A stretch of 64,000 bases of DNA from NCBI RefSeq assembly GCF_030272615.1, contig NC_081411.1, positions 183,730,977-183,794,976 of the forward strand, written 5' to 3'. The DNA is from Cryptomeria japonica. Taxonomy: Eukaryota > Streptophyta > Pinopsida > Cupressales > Cupressaceae. The notes under the pieces were generated by a model. It ran no database searches and had not been told where the DNA came from. It was given only the letters and a program-made list of their open reading frames with translations. Positions 27,807-39,344 of this stretch are shown here, piece by piece; the first letter of the stretch is position 1; every line of letters begins with the position of its first letter. Position numbers and translations under genes: made by a program.

Positions 27807-28589
27807 TGTTTATGGTGAAAATGGATAACAATAATAACAAAATTGAAAGGCTAAATGAATTCAACCACCAAACCCTAGCCTAACAATGAACAAAGATCCA
27901 CCATAACATATGAAGATAACCTAAGACAATGCAACTAACTCAAAATCACAAAGATTATACCATCACATGTCCAATAGGGTTTTGATCTCCATTCTTCCTA
28001 TCTCCATTGATCTTGCTTGATATACTTGCTCTCATATTTTTGTATGCACAAGAGCTCAACAAAGAACGGAATGTGGTTGCAAGTGGAATTGTAGTGTAGC
28101 CAAGTACTCCAAAATCAGTCATTAGGATTTGTCATTAGGGTTTGACAATGAAGAAAGCATCTTCTTAAATAGAAGACACAATAAGAAATGGAGGGTTAAG
28201 ATTGAGAGGTGTAAAAAGAGAGGTCGGCTAGGATTAGAGGGTAGGTAAAAGAAATAGTAAAATAATGAAAGAGGTAGGTAGTGTAGGAAATAAGAGATGA
28301 ATGCCATGTGTCATGTGTGGAAAAGATAATGAATTAATTAAATAAATAAAGATTTATTTAATTAATAGAAGAAGTGGGATAATTAAATAAAAAAAATATT
28401 TATTTAATTTAGGAAAGGGATAATTTAAATAAATAAATGTATTTATTTAAATGAGAAATAAGGCTAGAAGAGGATAAATGAATTAATTAAATAAATAAAG
28501 ATTTATTTAATTAATAGAAGAATTAGGCTTAGATAATTTAATAAATAAAATATTTATTTAATTAGACATGACAATTTTGGGTGTCTACA
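27807..28589 (-). repeat. G2 5' LTR
   Basis: 783 bp, the same length as the left copy. By eye it differs at about five positions, for example T versus G in CTCTCAKATTTTTG and a C/T change in GTCGGYTAGG. It ends at the duplication ACTAG (28590-28594). Confidence 0.95.
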
Positions 28590-29437
28590 ACTAGTTTAGA
28601 ATCCTCCATTCCAAATTTCTTCAAGATTTCCTTTATGTACTTGGATTGAGTAATGAAAATTTCATCTTTCATTTGCAGTATGTGTAAACCTATAAAATAT
28701 TTTATCTCACCAATTAATGACATCTCAAATTCTTTGCTCATTTCATTTCCAAAGCTCTTGCATAAGGAGTCATTACCACAAAAAATAATATCATCAACAA
28801 ATATGGGTGAGATCAGTACTCCATTGTCCTCATCATTCTTCATGTACATGTTGCTATTTTCACTTGTCCTTATAAAACCAATCTTGATCAAATAAGAGTG
28901 CAATCTCTCATACCATGCTCTAGGAGCTTGTTTCAGACCATATAAAGCTTTGTTCAATTTGCATACCTAATCTTTACTCTTGTCTTCAACAAATCCTTCA
29001 GGTTGTTCAATGAAAACTTCTTCTTCTAGTATACCATTCAAAAATGCAGATTTAACATCCATTTGATATACCTTGAAATTTTTGAAAGCAGCATATGCCA
29101 ACAATGTTCTTAATCCCTCAAGTCTAGCCACAGGCACAAAAGTTTCACCATAATCTATTCCTTCTTCTTGAGCATAACCTTTGCAAACTAGTCTTGTTTT
29201 GTTGCGAATGACCTCACCTTTTTCATTTAGCTTGTTTCTAAAAATCCACTTTGTATCGATTACATTTTTGTCCTTCGGTCTTGGAATTAGTGTCCATGTG
29301 TCATTCTTCTTGATTTGATCAATTTCTTCTGTCATAGCATTTATCCAATCTTCACTGTTAAATGCCTCTTTTACTATTCTCGGTTCAAATTCAGATATCA
29401 GACATGTGTTCTGTCTCAATTTGTTCCTTGTCATCAC
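28590..29437 (-). pseudogene. C2 reverse transcriptase
   Basis: The frame runs from [15 protein letters not shown] through [31 protein letters not shown], and, after an in-frame TAG near 28964, LNKALYGLKQAPRAWYERL and the active site IFVDD (a Phe variant of Y-V-D-D). It breaks at the G2 insertion after GMEDSKL and resumes at 13828. RT would copy element RNA to DNA. Apart from the TAG and the G2 insertion the domain is well kept. Confidence 0.9.
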
Positions 29438-30453
29438 TGGATCATCCTTGTCTCCTATAATTTGACTTGATGCATGATGTCTTCTAACATATTTGACTAA
29501 TATAGGCTCGGTAGGTTTTGTATGATCTTCTTCATTACTCGGTAACTAGACATTATCTTCATTTTCTTCAGCAGCTTTCTCGATAGGACTTCTCAGTTGA
29601 ACATAAACAAATTCTTCATAATCTTCTGGTTCTTTGGAATTTCCTTCATCATTTCTTTCTGCAAATTCATCAATTTTCACATTTACACTTTCTACTATTT
29701 TGTTAGATGATTTGATCAGACATTTAAATGCTTTACTTCTAGAAGAATAACCAAGAAATGTTCCTTACTTTTCTGATCAAACTTTCCATTTTTGTCATCT
29801 TTGTGAGTATAGAATCTACTCCCAAAGATTTTAAAATAACTTACATTAGGTTTCTTGTCATACTAGATCTCATATGGTGTCTTCATAGTTCCTTTCTTCA
29901 ATTGAACTCGGTTTAGGGTGTAAACTGTAGTGCTGATTGCTTCCCTCCAAAATGTTTCAGGTACCCTCTTTTCTATCATCAGGGTTCTAGCACAATCCAC
30001 AATTGATCTGTTTCTTCTCTCGACTATCCCATTTTGCTGAGGTGTTCTCGGCGTAGACACTTGTCTTTTTATACCATGATCATTGCAGAATAAGTTAAAT
30101 TCATTAGAAGTGAACTCTCCTCCTCTATCAGATCTAAGACATTTCAGTTGTCTTCTTGTTTCATTTTCAACTCTTGCCTTGTACCATTTGAACATTTGAA
30201 AAGCTTCTTATTTTTCTTTTAAAAACATGACTGACATCATCCTTAAGTAATCATCCACAAATAATATGAAATATTTATCACGATAATAACTTTGAACTTT
30301 CATAGGGCCACACAGACCAGTGTGTACTAGATCTAGAATTCCTTTAGAAGTGTAGGACTTACTTGTAAAGCTTGATCTTGTCATCTTACCCATCTAGCAT
30401 CCTCAACACATAGCATTCTCAGGTTTTTGAAGACTCGATAGACCTCTTACTCA
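29438..30453 (-). pseudogene. C2 integrase, decayed
   Basis: Visible parts are the core segment SDRGGEFTSNEF (second Asp), TPQQNGIVERRN (Glu), and the downstream IFGSRFYTHKDD. The first catalytic motif reads HTGLCGP, with Gly replacing Asp. The zinc finger is interrupted by TGA 30403-30405 and TAG 30394-30396. Another TGA is at 30451-30453. A TAA near 30205, a TAG at about 29874 and a frameshift near 29755 break the rest. The enzyme cannot be functional. Confidence 0.88.
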
Positions 30454-32031
30454 GTGCTTCTTACTTATTTTGATCAGATTATCAAAATTTACATGACAAA
30501 ACCTTTTATACCATAACCAGGTATCATTTGTCTTTGCATAAAGACACTTGTTCCGAGTTGAGTCAAGATGAAATGTATTACCTTTTGTTTGTGTCTTGGT
30601 AGCAGCTAACTTTCCATGCTTGTCATGAACTTTGACAATTCCTTTCTGAAATTCTATTTGGTAGCCTGTATTGTTTAGTTGTGCTACACTCAACAAATTG
30701 TCTTTCAATCCTTCAACCCAGTATACATCATCACATTTAGCATTGTCAAGAAGTGTTATAGATCCTTTATCTTTCACCAGACATGGTGCATCATTACCAA
30801 ATCTTACATAGCCTCCATCATAGTCTTCTAATTTAACGAACTTGTGCTTATCACCTATCATGTGATGTGAGCATCCACTGTTTATGATCCAAGAATCATT
30901 ATTATTTATGTGAGATACTAGGGCTTTCTCTTCATACCTTTCTTCATCAGATCCATCTTTAATAGCCACATAAACAACTTCCTCAGTATTAGTTTCATCA
31001 GATTTGTCATCATTGGATTCCTCATCAGCAACTAGGCATGTCTTTCTATCTCTCCTTCTGAAGTCTCGGTGTCCTCTGTATTGGTAGTCTTTCTATCTAT
31101 CTTCTCGATAATCTCTCTTTTCACTAGATTCTCTGTTAGGACAGTTAGAAGCCATATGTCCTATTTTATCACAATTGAAACATTTCAAAGGTAGCTTTCC
31201 TTTATACTTACCTTTGCCTCTCAGTAACCTTCTGGCTAACAGTGCTTCAAACTCTTCTTGCTTCTTGATTTCCTCATACAGTTTGTGCACTTTTTCCATG
31301 TTCTTGCAAAATATTTCACTTGCTCCACTATGATCCACTTTAGAATACTTACTCATTCTATCATTGTAATCATTAGATTCACTAAGATGAAAAGAACTAA
31401 ATGTAGATTCTACTTTATTTACCGAAGACCCACTATTATCAAAATTACTTAACTCAAATGCATGTAGCTTACCAATAGTAGCATCCAAAGAAACTGGCAT
31501 GTTAGGTACAGACCTCAATTCATTGATTGTAGAGACTCAAATGTCATAAGCTGGTAGAAGGGTTCTCAACAACTTACTTGTTACATCTTTTTCTTCAATA
31601 GTTCCTCCAGCTCCTTTAATTTGATTTACAGTCTCCTTTAACCTTGTACTGTATTGGGTTATGTTCTCACCTTCATTCATTCTCATGGATTCTAGTTGTC
31701 CTCTTAGACTATCTACTTTTACTCTTTGAACATGTTCATCACTGCCATAAATAGATGTGAGCTTAGTCCACATTGCTTTTGCATCATTACAGCCTTCTAG
31801 GTCATTAAACTCTGAGTCGGTCAATGTTGATGTTATTTCAATCATAGCTTGATTGTGTTCTTGCTTTGCCTTTATCTCTTCCAAGGTCATTGGGTTGGTG
31901 ATTGGTGTAATGTAATCATTTTCCAGATAATATGTAGCATATTCTCCAATTCCTGATAAGTGCAGCTTCATCCTTTTCTACCATGTGGAGAAACTTGACT
32001 TGTTCAGCTTTGGTGCATCCCTTTTATACAT
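30454..32031 (-). pseudogene. C2 gag and protease
   Basis: An ATG at 32029-32031 opens the gag frame 50 bp from the primer site. In order come the gag/UBN2 region (AMWTKLTSIYGSDEHV, LRGQLESMRMNEGE), a zinc knuckle CFNCDKIGHMASNC (C-x2-C-x4-H-x4-C), and a protease region WIINSGCSHHMIGDK. The protease Asp of D-S-G is replaced by Asn, which should abolish activity. The frame is continuous except for TAG 31978-31980, TGA 31537-31539 and TAG 31093-31095. The context fits loss of Gln or Arg codons by C-to-T change. Confidence 0.9.
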
Positions 32032-32080
32032 CTTTGGATCTTTGCCTCAAGTACCTTTAAACTTTTCTTCCAGAGTCCAA

Positions 32081-32094
32081 AGCTCTGATACCAA
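32081..32094 (-). promoter_or_regulatory. C2 primer-binding site (initiator Met tRNA)
   Basis: The minus strand reads TTGGTATCAGAGCT next to the LTR end, the usual copia site with the last base changed. Confidence 0.9.
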
Positions 32095-32095
32095 T

Positions 32096-33579
32096 TGATA
32101 GTTCTGATACTAATTGTAAAGTATTGATGCCAATAGCTAACAAGATGAGATGGGGGGGGGGGGGGGGGGGGTGGGGCGGGGGTGAATCATACAAACTTAA
32201 TCTTCCATAAAATCAACAGATTCAACCTCGGTAACATATACTTCAGCAATATAACCAAAAATTGCTAAACATGCAAACTCATAAACACATAATCATCATA
32301 ACACATATAACACCTGATTTAACGTGGAAATCCAAATAGGGAAAAACCACTGTGGGATTTCGGACCCACTAAGAAATATACTCTTCTAGAGTATGCTCGG
32401 TTAAAAGAAAATCCTGTTAAAGATTACAAACACATTGCTAGATGTGACCCAGTTAAGGGATTTCCCTTATATCTGTTAGGATCTTCACTTTGTTAGAAGT
32501 GACCTTGTGAAAGGATTTCAAACACTCATTTAGAATGTTACCTTGCTAGAGGGTTTACAAATAAGACTGTTAAGTCCACCCGGTTAAGAGATTTTTTGTC
32601 ACTTATAAAATAACAGTAATAAATATCTATCTGCAACTTCACATCTAAAATGCTAAAGCAAATTCTTATTTGCTCGAGGCTCCTTACTCTGTTATTCAAA
32701 CAAGTCTTCAAGCTTCTGTGCTCAGTAATCACTATGTAGCATCCCTGTGCTTACACTTGCCTCATACATTGTTCATCAATAATTTCTTATTTATAAACAA
32801 TTTGCTAACTGCTAAATCTCCTTGATCACATTTTCCATGATCAATCTTAGCCATCAGATCTTCAAACTTGACTAGGTTCAATGCATCTTTTGATCTAAAA
32901 ATGTTTTACCTTACCTTGGGACTTGCATTCCTTTCTTGGAACTTGCACAAGGTTATTGCAGTTCAATCTGAGCTATAGATCTTCCTGGCGATCTTTCATT
33001 GCCATAGATCCTTAACAAACTTCATGCGCGGCATTCCAATCATTTATACATCTCCAACTCATCATTGTACTTCATTAAATAATGCTTGTATTCATCCAAT
33101 GCGCTCTGTCATAACTCGGTTGCAACTCGATAAATACTAAACTTTACTCGGTAGACATTCCGCCTTCATTAACCGATATCGATAACCTTAGAGTTTACCG
33201 ACTAGGTTATTTGCTTAGTGACATAGTATAGTATTGACATTACAATCAACAACATATGTAGGATATCAAAACAATCTAAACATCATGATCTCATCATTGT
33301 CTAACTTGGTAATAGTTGCCCATTGAATAACTTATTTCTCCCCTTATTCATCACATTCTTTCTGTGTCTTTTACCGACCACTTAATACTCATCAAATCAA
33401 TTTCTTAAGATATGGCAACGCCATATTGAATCAGAAAATCAATTTCTTGACATCAATGACAAAATAATGTTATAAAGATAGTTATCATCCTTCTTCAATT
33501 ATATCAAATAATATTCAACAACCTTCTCAATATCCTCAATGAATATCAACAATTTGTCTTTCTACTGAAAATGCCAACA
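32096..33579 (-). repeat. C2 5' LTR (right copy)
   Basis: 1484 bp from TGATAGTTCTG to GAAAATGCCAACA. It holds an uninterrupted run of 20 G at 32152-32171, where the left copy has a shorter G run, and lacks about 40 bp present on the left. Confidence 0.9.
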
Positions 33580-33584
33580 GTATA

Positions 33585-34701
33585 TACAAATTTGATACTA
33601 ATTGTATATACAAGTGTGATATCAATTGTAGGAAAAATGTGTCAATGAATTCTACTTACCTGCCGGTCAAATTGCATTATCTCCCCTTTTGATATGCAAA
33701 AAGTTATCATGACCCTGATTTGCTGATACCAAGTGTTGAGGCTGACACTGATATCAATTAGATATTTGTGTATTCTCTGATACCAAATGTATATTCTCCC
33801 CCTATGTAGGTAACTCCCCCTCTTTGCAGGTAGCTCTCCCGAGGATCCGATTTATGATTTCAATCAAGTACAAATTGAATAGACATTGAAATACCTCACA
33901 AACAAGGACCGATGAGAACATCCCAAAGTCTCAATCATATCGGTACAACCATAGACAATTTATCTCCTCTTGTGTCCAACATGGATGATACCAATCAGAA
34001 AATATGGCTGTGAACTCCCCCTGAGCCATAGATCTCAGGTCTTTATTGCTTGTCAAGTCCTAAACAATTTCTCCAATCTACACCTTATACCGATTGAGTT
34101 GTGCATATGTGATCAAATGATGATCTTCCAGCTCCATGACATCCATCACAACTTATGACATGATCTTATATGAACACAATGCCATACCACATTAGTATCA
34201 TGCCAAAAGTCAAATTGGTTAGCCCATAATAATGTATGCACATAAGGTCAGCTACCAAACCGACACAATGTCATTCAGGTCTTTTCCAATATCACTTGAG
34301 ACATAATCTCCTGAATCCATGCCACTAGAGTTATTGCAATGATCCCAGAACACATTGACTTACATAACCTGCAATGTCGATCAATATCCATACTGGTTAA
34401 CATACTGCACATATCGGTTTACTAAATCAGACCAACATCTCCATTGGAGAACCTTCCTCTAACTCCTATCTTCTTATGTCAAGTACCTCTGATCCTAATG
34501 GCAATCTAAACCATCCACTAACATATGTGGTAGTAATCCATCTCTCATTTATAGATGTGTAGCTAGGGTAGCAACTACACATATTGTCATCTCATCTTCT
34601 TTCTTATACTGGAAACAACTTATCCTTCCACTCGTCCATTTCCACTAAGGGGGTGAATAATATGATTAATAAGTAACTCCCCCAAAGGTACTGCATCTCC
34701 C
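33585..34701 (-). other. C3 3' region, noncoding
   Basis: No gene recognised. It contains several CTCCCCC words (about 33796, 33817, 34015, 34676), as in copia 3' ends, and words like CTGATACCAA near 33724 and 33778. Confidence 0.5.
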
Positions 34702-36546
34702 TTAAGCCTTAGAAGATATCACTTGTGCATTGAATGCACAGTGGCGGTCCATGGTTCTATTCTCTTCCTTCTTCCTCCATACTTGCTTGATCTCCCTTTT
34801 CTTCTCATTTTTAGTCTTTGCAGAAGGTCTTACCTTCTTTTCTTGATTTTTCCTTGCTCTACCAGATTCTACTGCGTGACCAGAAGCATTGTTGTAGAAG
34901 TAGACCATGTCCATACCAATAAATTGTCTTGAGGACCTTCTATCAAACCAGTTTGACCATCTTCTTCTGGTCATGCTGTTGCAACTAGCTACCGATACCA
35001 GTGGATTCCTTGATCCTGCAGAGGTATTTCTTCTTTGGTTCCATGCAGGTATTTGACTCCCATATGCTCTATAACCACTTCCATATTGAGCATAGTTTTT
35101 ATACCAACTCTCATATGATTGCAGGTTCATCTTTCTGCAATCATGACTTCTATGGCCAAAACCATTGCATCTTTGATAGGCGAGATAGTTATATCTAGGA
35201 AAAACATTGTCTATTCCTATACCTCTTTTTGCATTCATCTACCCTATGGCCATAATATTTGCAAGCAAAACAACAACTAGAGAAAGGTGGCTCTAAACTT
35301 AGAGATTTATTCTACCAAACATGAGAGGAACTTACCGGTTTGGCTTCTTCAGGGACTGTTCTTGGGAACAACAACATCTATTTGTCTTCCACCGGTTGGA
35401 GGCCTTCTAGGTTGTCCTCTCAATTCCTTACTTCTGGTGAAGCTATCTTCTCTCATCTTTCCATTCTCTTTAGGATCTGCATTGTTCCTTCTTGCAACAC
35501 CGGTCTTCTTTAGCTCATGTCCTCACCGGTTATAGATAGGTCTATCTTCTTCTTGGGAGTATTCCAGATAGTGAAGGTATGTCCTTTGTTATCTCCATTT
35601 GAGGAGACAAACTAAATGTCTTTGTGGGAGACATTTTTTCTTGTGGAGCATTCACCAACATTACATTCTAATCCTTTGGTATCCTTGGAGTGTTTTTGTT
35701 TCTTCAACATTTTATCCAAGGCATCACTACTGCCATCAAACCGGATCCTCGCCTTGAGCTCATCGTGACATTTCTCAAGGTCTTTGTAGAGATTCTCCAT
35801 CCGTCCTTCTAATTTCTGACATTCTTTTTCCTTGGCCTCTAACTCTGATGCTAAATATTTACACCTCCATTTCTTGATATGCAAATCTAAGTTTGAATTG
35901 ACAAACCCTTTTTGCATCATCCACTTGTGCTGTCAGATTTTCAACGGTTGACTCTGACTCTTGAAGGCATTTGATCAACTAGTCTTATTCCACAATGGAA
36001 ACATTCTTGAACAACTTGTATTTATTTCTCTTTGCTAAGCTCCTTGAGTGCACTTACAAGTTCTCCTTCAAGATCAACTTCTTCTCTATCTTCTTCTTCA
36101 TCTTCACTATCACCGCCAAACACATATTGTTGGTAGGATTGATCTGCATGATCACATTTAGATGTGTGTCTCTCACCTTCCGTCTCTTGAGCGATGAAGA
36201 GATGGGTTTCCTCTTCATCATTGTTGTTGCTGCTAACTGATTTATCTTCATCTATAGACTCATGTGACACATTTCTCTTCTTTCTCTCACAAACCTGTTT
36301 TGTAGTGGTAGGCTCATTTCCATAGAGCTTCTTCAATCTGTCCCTTAAACTCTTTGCTGATTTGCATCTATCCACTTGTGAAGAAACATCACTGGATAGC
36401 TCACTTAGTATAGCATTCATGGCTTCATCATTGCATTCATTTCTTCTTTCTGCTTCAGGACCGGTGGGAGGACCGATCGGTCTAGAGGGACCATTTACAA
36501 TAGACATCCATACATCATATTCTAAAGAGGATAGGTAGACTTCCAT
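34702..36546 (-). pseudogene. C3 gag-like protein with coiled coil and zinc knuckles
   Basis: From the ATG at 36546: an N-terminal UBN2-type gag part (YDVWMSIVNG, SAKSLRDRLKKLYG), an acidic region with Glu/Asp runs, then a long helical stretch after a break (35612-35920: ELEAKEKECQKLEGRMENL, KCHDELKARIRF) of the coiled-coil type seen in plant copia gags. A CCHC knuckle CFACKYYGHRVDEC lies near 35225-35270. A frameshift follows, then a second knuckle RCNGFGHRSHDC whose first Cys is replaced by Tyr. The tail is Lys/Arg-rich. Stops and at least one frameshift break it. Confidence 0.75.
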
Positions 36547-36676
36547 CCTACAACTTCAAATAGAATATTTTGAACTATCAAACACCGAAATAGGGGTTGA
36601 CACAAAATAAACCATTCTATTCTAAAAAATCAAAGTCTACCCAAGCTAGAAAAATCTTATCTAACCAAGAACCTAG

Positions 36677-36690
36677 GATCTGGTACCAAT
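36677..36690 (-). promoter_or_regulatory. C3 primer-binding site, diverged
   Basis: The minus strand reads ATTGGTACCAGATC next to the LTR end. This is the initiator-Met type with two or more changes. Confidence 0.65.
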
Positions 36691-39344
36691 TGTAGAAACA
36701 AGATGCCACTGATAGGGGGGAGGGGGGGTGAATTAGTGGTTTCCAAACTTAACCCATTTAAAACCTAAGAGGTGTGTATCGATTAACAGATGTAACACAA
36801 AGAGAATCTACCAATGAGATAGGGGAAGACATCAAGATGCAAGCACACATAAAGGGCACATCACATAACATCAGATATACAAGGAAAACCCAACATGGGA
36901 AAAACCTTGGTGAGAAATGTTGTTGGAGTCTACTACTCCAATCAAGCCTCACAATAAACACTGTTACAAATTTTAGGGAACCAACCCAAGGAGCACCAAC
37001 CTCTAATTTAGGGCACCAACCCAAGGAGCACCAACACTTGATTTTAGGGCACCAACCCAAGGAGCACCAACCCCTGCACTGAACTCCAACTCAGTGATCA
37101 CAATGATTATAAACAATACTGTAGTTAATACCCAGTTACAAATGAATTATGTAACCTCTCACAATCAACTTACTCTGTTGATTCTACTCTTCTCAACCAA
37201 TCTTCCTCTGCTCTATTCTCTGTCGGTTCTTAGCTCACTCAAATCCTCCTCTCCTTCACTCTCTGCTGCAATGTTCCCGGTTGAGATCTCTTTTTGTCAC
37301 TTTGCCTCTTCTCTATTGATTCACTGCTCACTTAGATGCACTGATACTTGCCACCAACAATACTTTTCACTCTGTCGGTTGGATCAACTGTCAGACCATA
37401 TACCTGGTACCAGTTAATCCATTTGTCAGTTTAACCCTGCACTATTCTTTGGCTTGCCAGATCTCCTGAACCACTCACATTGCACTACTTCCCTTTCTGC
37501 TGCTTTCTTACTAGTTTGAACACTACTGTTTCACTTAACTGCAATAATATTTGCAACTTACCAATCACTTTGGCCTCACCAGCTTAACCTTATGTTAAAC
37601 CCTCTTACCAATTTCTCCCTTCAACACTCTTAGTCGCTTGAAGGTTTTACGCTTAAGAATTCAGACTATTTTGTCTGCACTCTTCACTTGCATTTGACAT
37701 ATAGCATCCAACCTCCTTCATTGGTCTTCATAGCATTTACCAATTAGATCTTAAGTCTACATATTTATACGTGACCAATCTCACCAAAATAGGCATTCAA
37801 ACTTTTGGTGCACTAGGGTTCCTTTGACAACTCACAAGGAATATCATATCCAATTAGACCAGATAATGTCTCAGAGATGATTGTTTGTATATCACCGCCA
37901 ATGTCATGCCTTCTAGTATACATCTTCTTCTTTTGGAAACCAACATCTTGATATGTTGGCCTTGTGTTTTGTCAATTATCGTGCATGATGCAGTTTCCTT
38001 CACCTACTCTGATCTGCTCGATCAGTGTGTCTTGAATCTCCTTTGTTCATTTGATCTTGAGTCACAAACCTTTGCAACTCACCCATGATTTTTGAGGTCG
38101 ACCATAAATGCAGACTTAGTCAACAACTACCTCACCGATTCACACTTCATTGACCACAACATGAATGACATCTGTGTCCTATGTGTCATCATCATCGTCA
38201 TGCATCTCTTCTCAAGCCACTGTGTCAATTTAGGCTTAGCCATTGATCAACATACTATCGGTGTTCACCTACTGGTTCACTAAACCTGTCAGTTATACAT
38301 CAACCAGTCATTGTTGAAGCCTACACTTTATTGTTCTATCAGTGGAATGCCTTAACCTGTCACCAAACATACCAATCCACCACATGCTCATCTTCTTCAA
38401 ATAGGAGCCTTTCACTTATGCAATTTGTTAGCTTACCGGTTGACAAAATTATCGGTAACCACTTTGATGATACCATGTCATCAATATTTAATAGTCTCCA
38501 TCTATCTACATCCGCATTCATGTTGCACTCTTTTTCTGTAGCTACCCAACCTTACCTTCTTCATCAGCCCAGACATCATCTCAACTGGTTTATCAAAGTG
38601 ACAAACCCATCACTTCTTTACTCTTCCTTCTCCGTCCCAGTAGCTCAACTTGCCAACTCTTGTTGATCACGTGCACATATCTGGTTTCACACACCTAAGA
38701 AATCATTTTGTTTTACCGGTTCATCTGGTGTGAGCCTTCAGTCACCTACCTTCTACTTTTTTGTCTTATCTCATTGGGTTATGATGCATTCCATGTATAT
38801 TGGGAGATAAGCTCAGAATTACCACTTATCAGTGAAGTGAATCCTTGTCACCTACTGACCAATGACTAGTTGTCATTACATTGTGTTTAGTCTTCTTCTG
38901 GTGTTGCACCAATATGACTTTCCTATTGAGCATACACAACTTCAACTAGGCACATATGATCAGGTTGAGCATACTCTGTTAGTCTTCTCTTCATCCGGTG
39001 ACAACATCATTATCCCATAAGAGTCTTGTTGTATGACATCTAATTGCATACTGATTATCTTTCCTTCTTAATTATCTCACCTACATGCTCACTGGTCATA
39101 TTCTTATCGGTTGGTAACAATGCACTTCCAACATATCACTTATCGGTTGTTATACCATACCGGTCTCCAGTCCTTATGTCTTCAACACAAGCCAACACTA
39201 ACTTGTGTATTAATGACTCCAATGACCACAATGCTAGTTGACATCCTCTTCTTACTAGTGACAAGCTATACTGGTAACCAACTATACTAGTTGACATCAA
39301 TGGCACCATTACCGATTGACATCAATGAGAACACAATGCCAACA
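36691..39344 (-). repeat. C3 5' LTR (about 2.65 kb)
   Basis: The inner end is TGTAGAAACAAG next to the primer site; the outer end is ACACAATGCCAACA at 39344. Copia landmarks are a G run (36714-36728) and GGAAAACCC / GGGAAAAACC (36882-36907). Three tandem copies of a roughly 35 bp unit with ACCAACCCAAGGAGCACCAA lie at 36971-37070. The last 215 bp match the outer end of the LTR at 9641-10913. It is long for copia, so a hidden nested piece is possible. Confidence 0.65.

Larger units (their letters stand above)
13829..28589 (-). mobile_element. G2: structurally complete Tat-lineage Ty3/gypsy element
   Basis: The element is 14,761 bp, with LTRs 13829-14611 and 27807-28589, each 783 bp and differing at about 5 positions by eye (about 0.6%). 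The duplication ACTAG is at 13824-13828 and 28590-28594. On the minus strand the order is 5' LTR, primer site, 2.5 kb leader, gag, protease, RT, two RNase H domains, integrase, a 3' region with an antisense PMD pseudogene, polypurine tract and 3' LTR. The second RNase H places it in the Tat lineage. Two in-frame stops interrupt gag-pol. Low LTR divergence marks a young insertion, later than C2. Confidence 0.95.
11136..33579 (-). mobile_element. C2: Ty1/copia element split by G2
   Basis: Two related LTRs (11136-12661 and 32096-33579, roughly 3-4% different by eye plus indels) bound a minus-strand copia element. Gag, PR, INT and RT lie at 28590-32031 and RNase H at 13070-13828. The pol frame is cut at one codon by G2: the bases CTAGT occur on both sides of G2, and removing one copy with G2 rejoins the RT/RNase H frame. 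Without G2 the element is about 7.7 kb. Flanks TTATA (11131-11135) and GTATA (33580-33584) are a plausible duplication with one change. C2 sits inside C3 and is coding-dead. Confidence 0.9.
33580..39344 (-). mobile_element. C3: Ty1/copia-like element with gag but no recognisable pol
   Basis: On the minus strand the order is LTR (36691-39344), diverged primer site (36677-36690), a long gag-like frame (34702-36546), then about 1.1 kb of noncoding DNA to C2, with the 3' end beyond C2 at 10914-11130. I find no integrase, RT or RNase H. It is either a non-autonomous element or one that lost pol. C2 is inserted in its 3' region. Confidence 0.7.
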
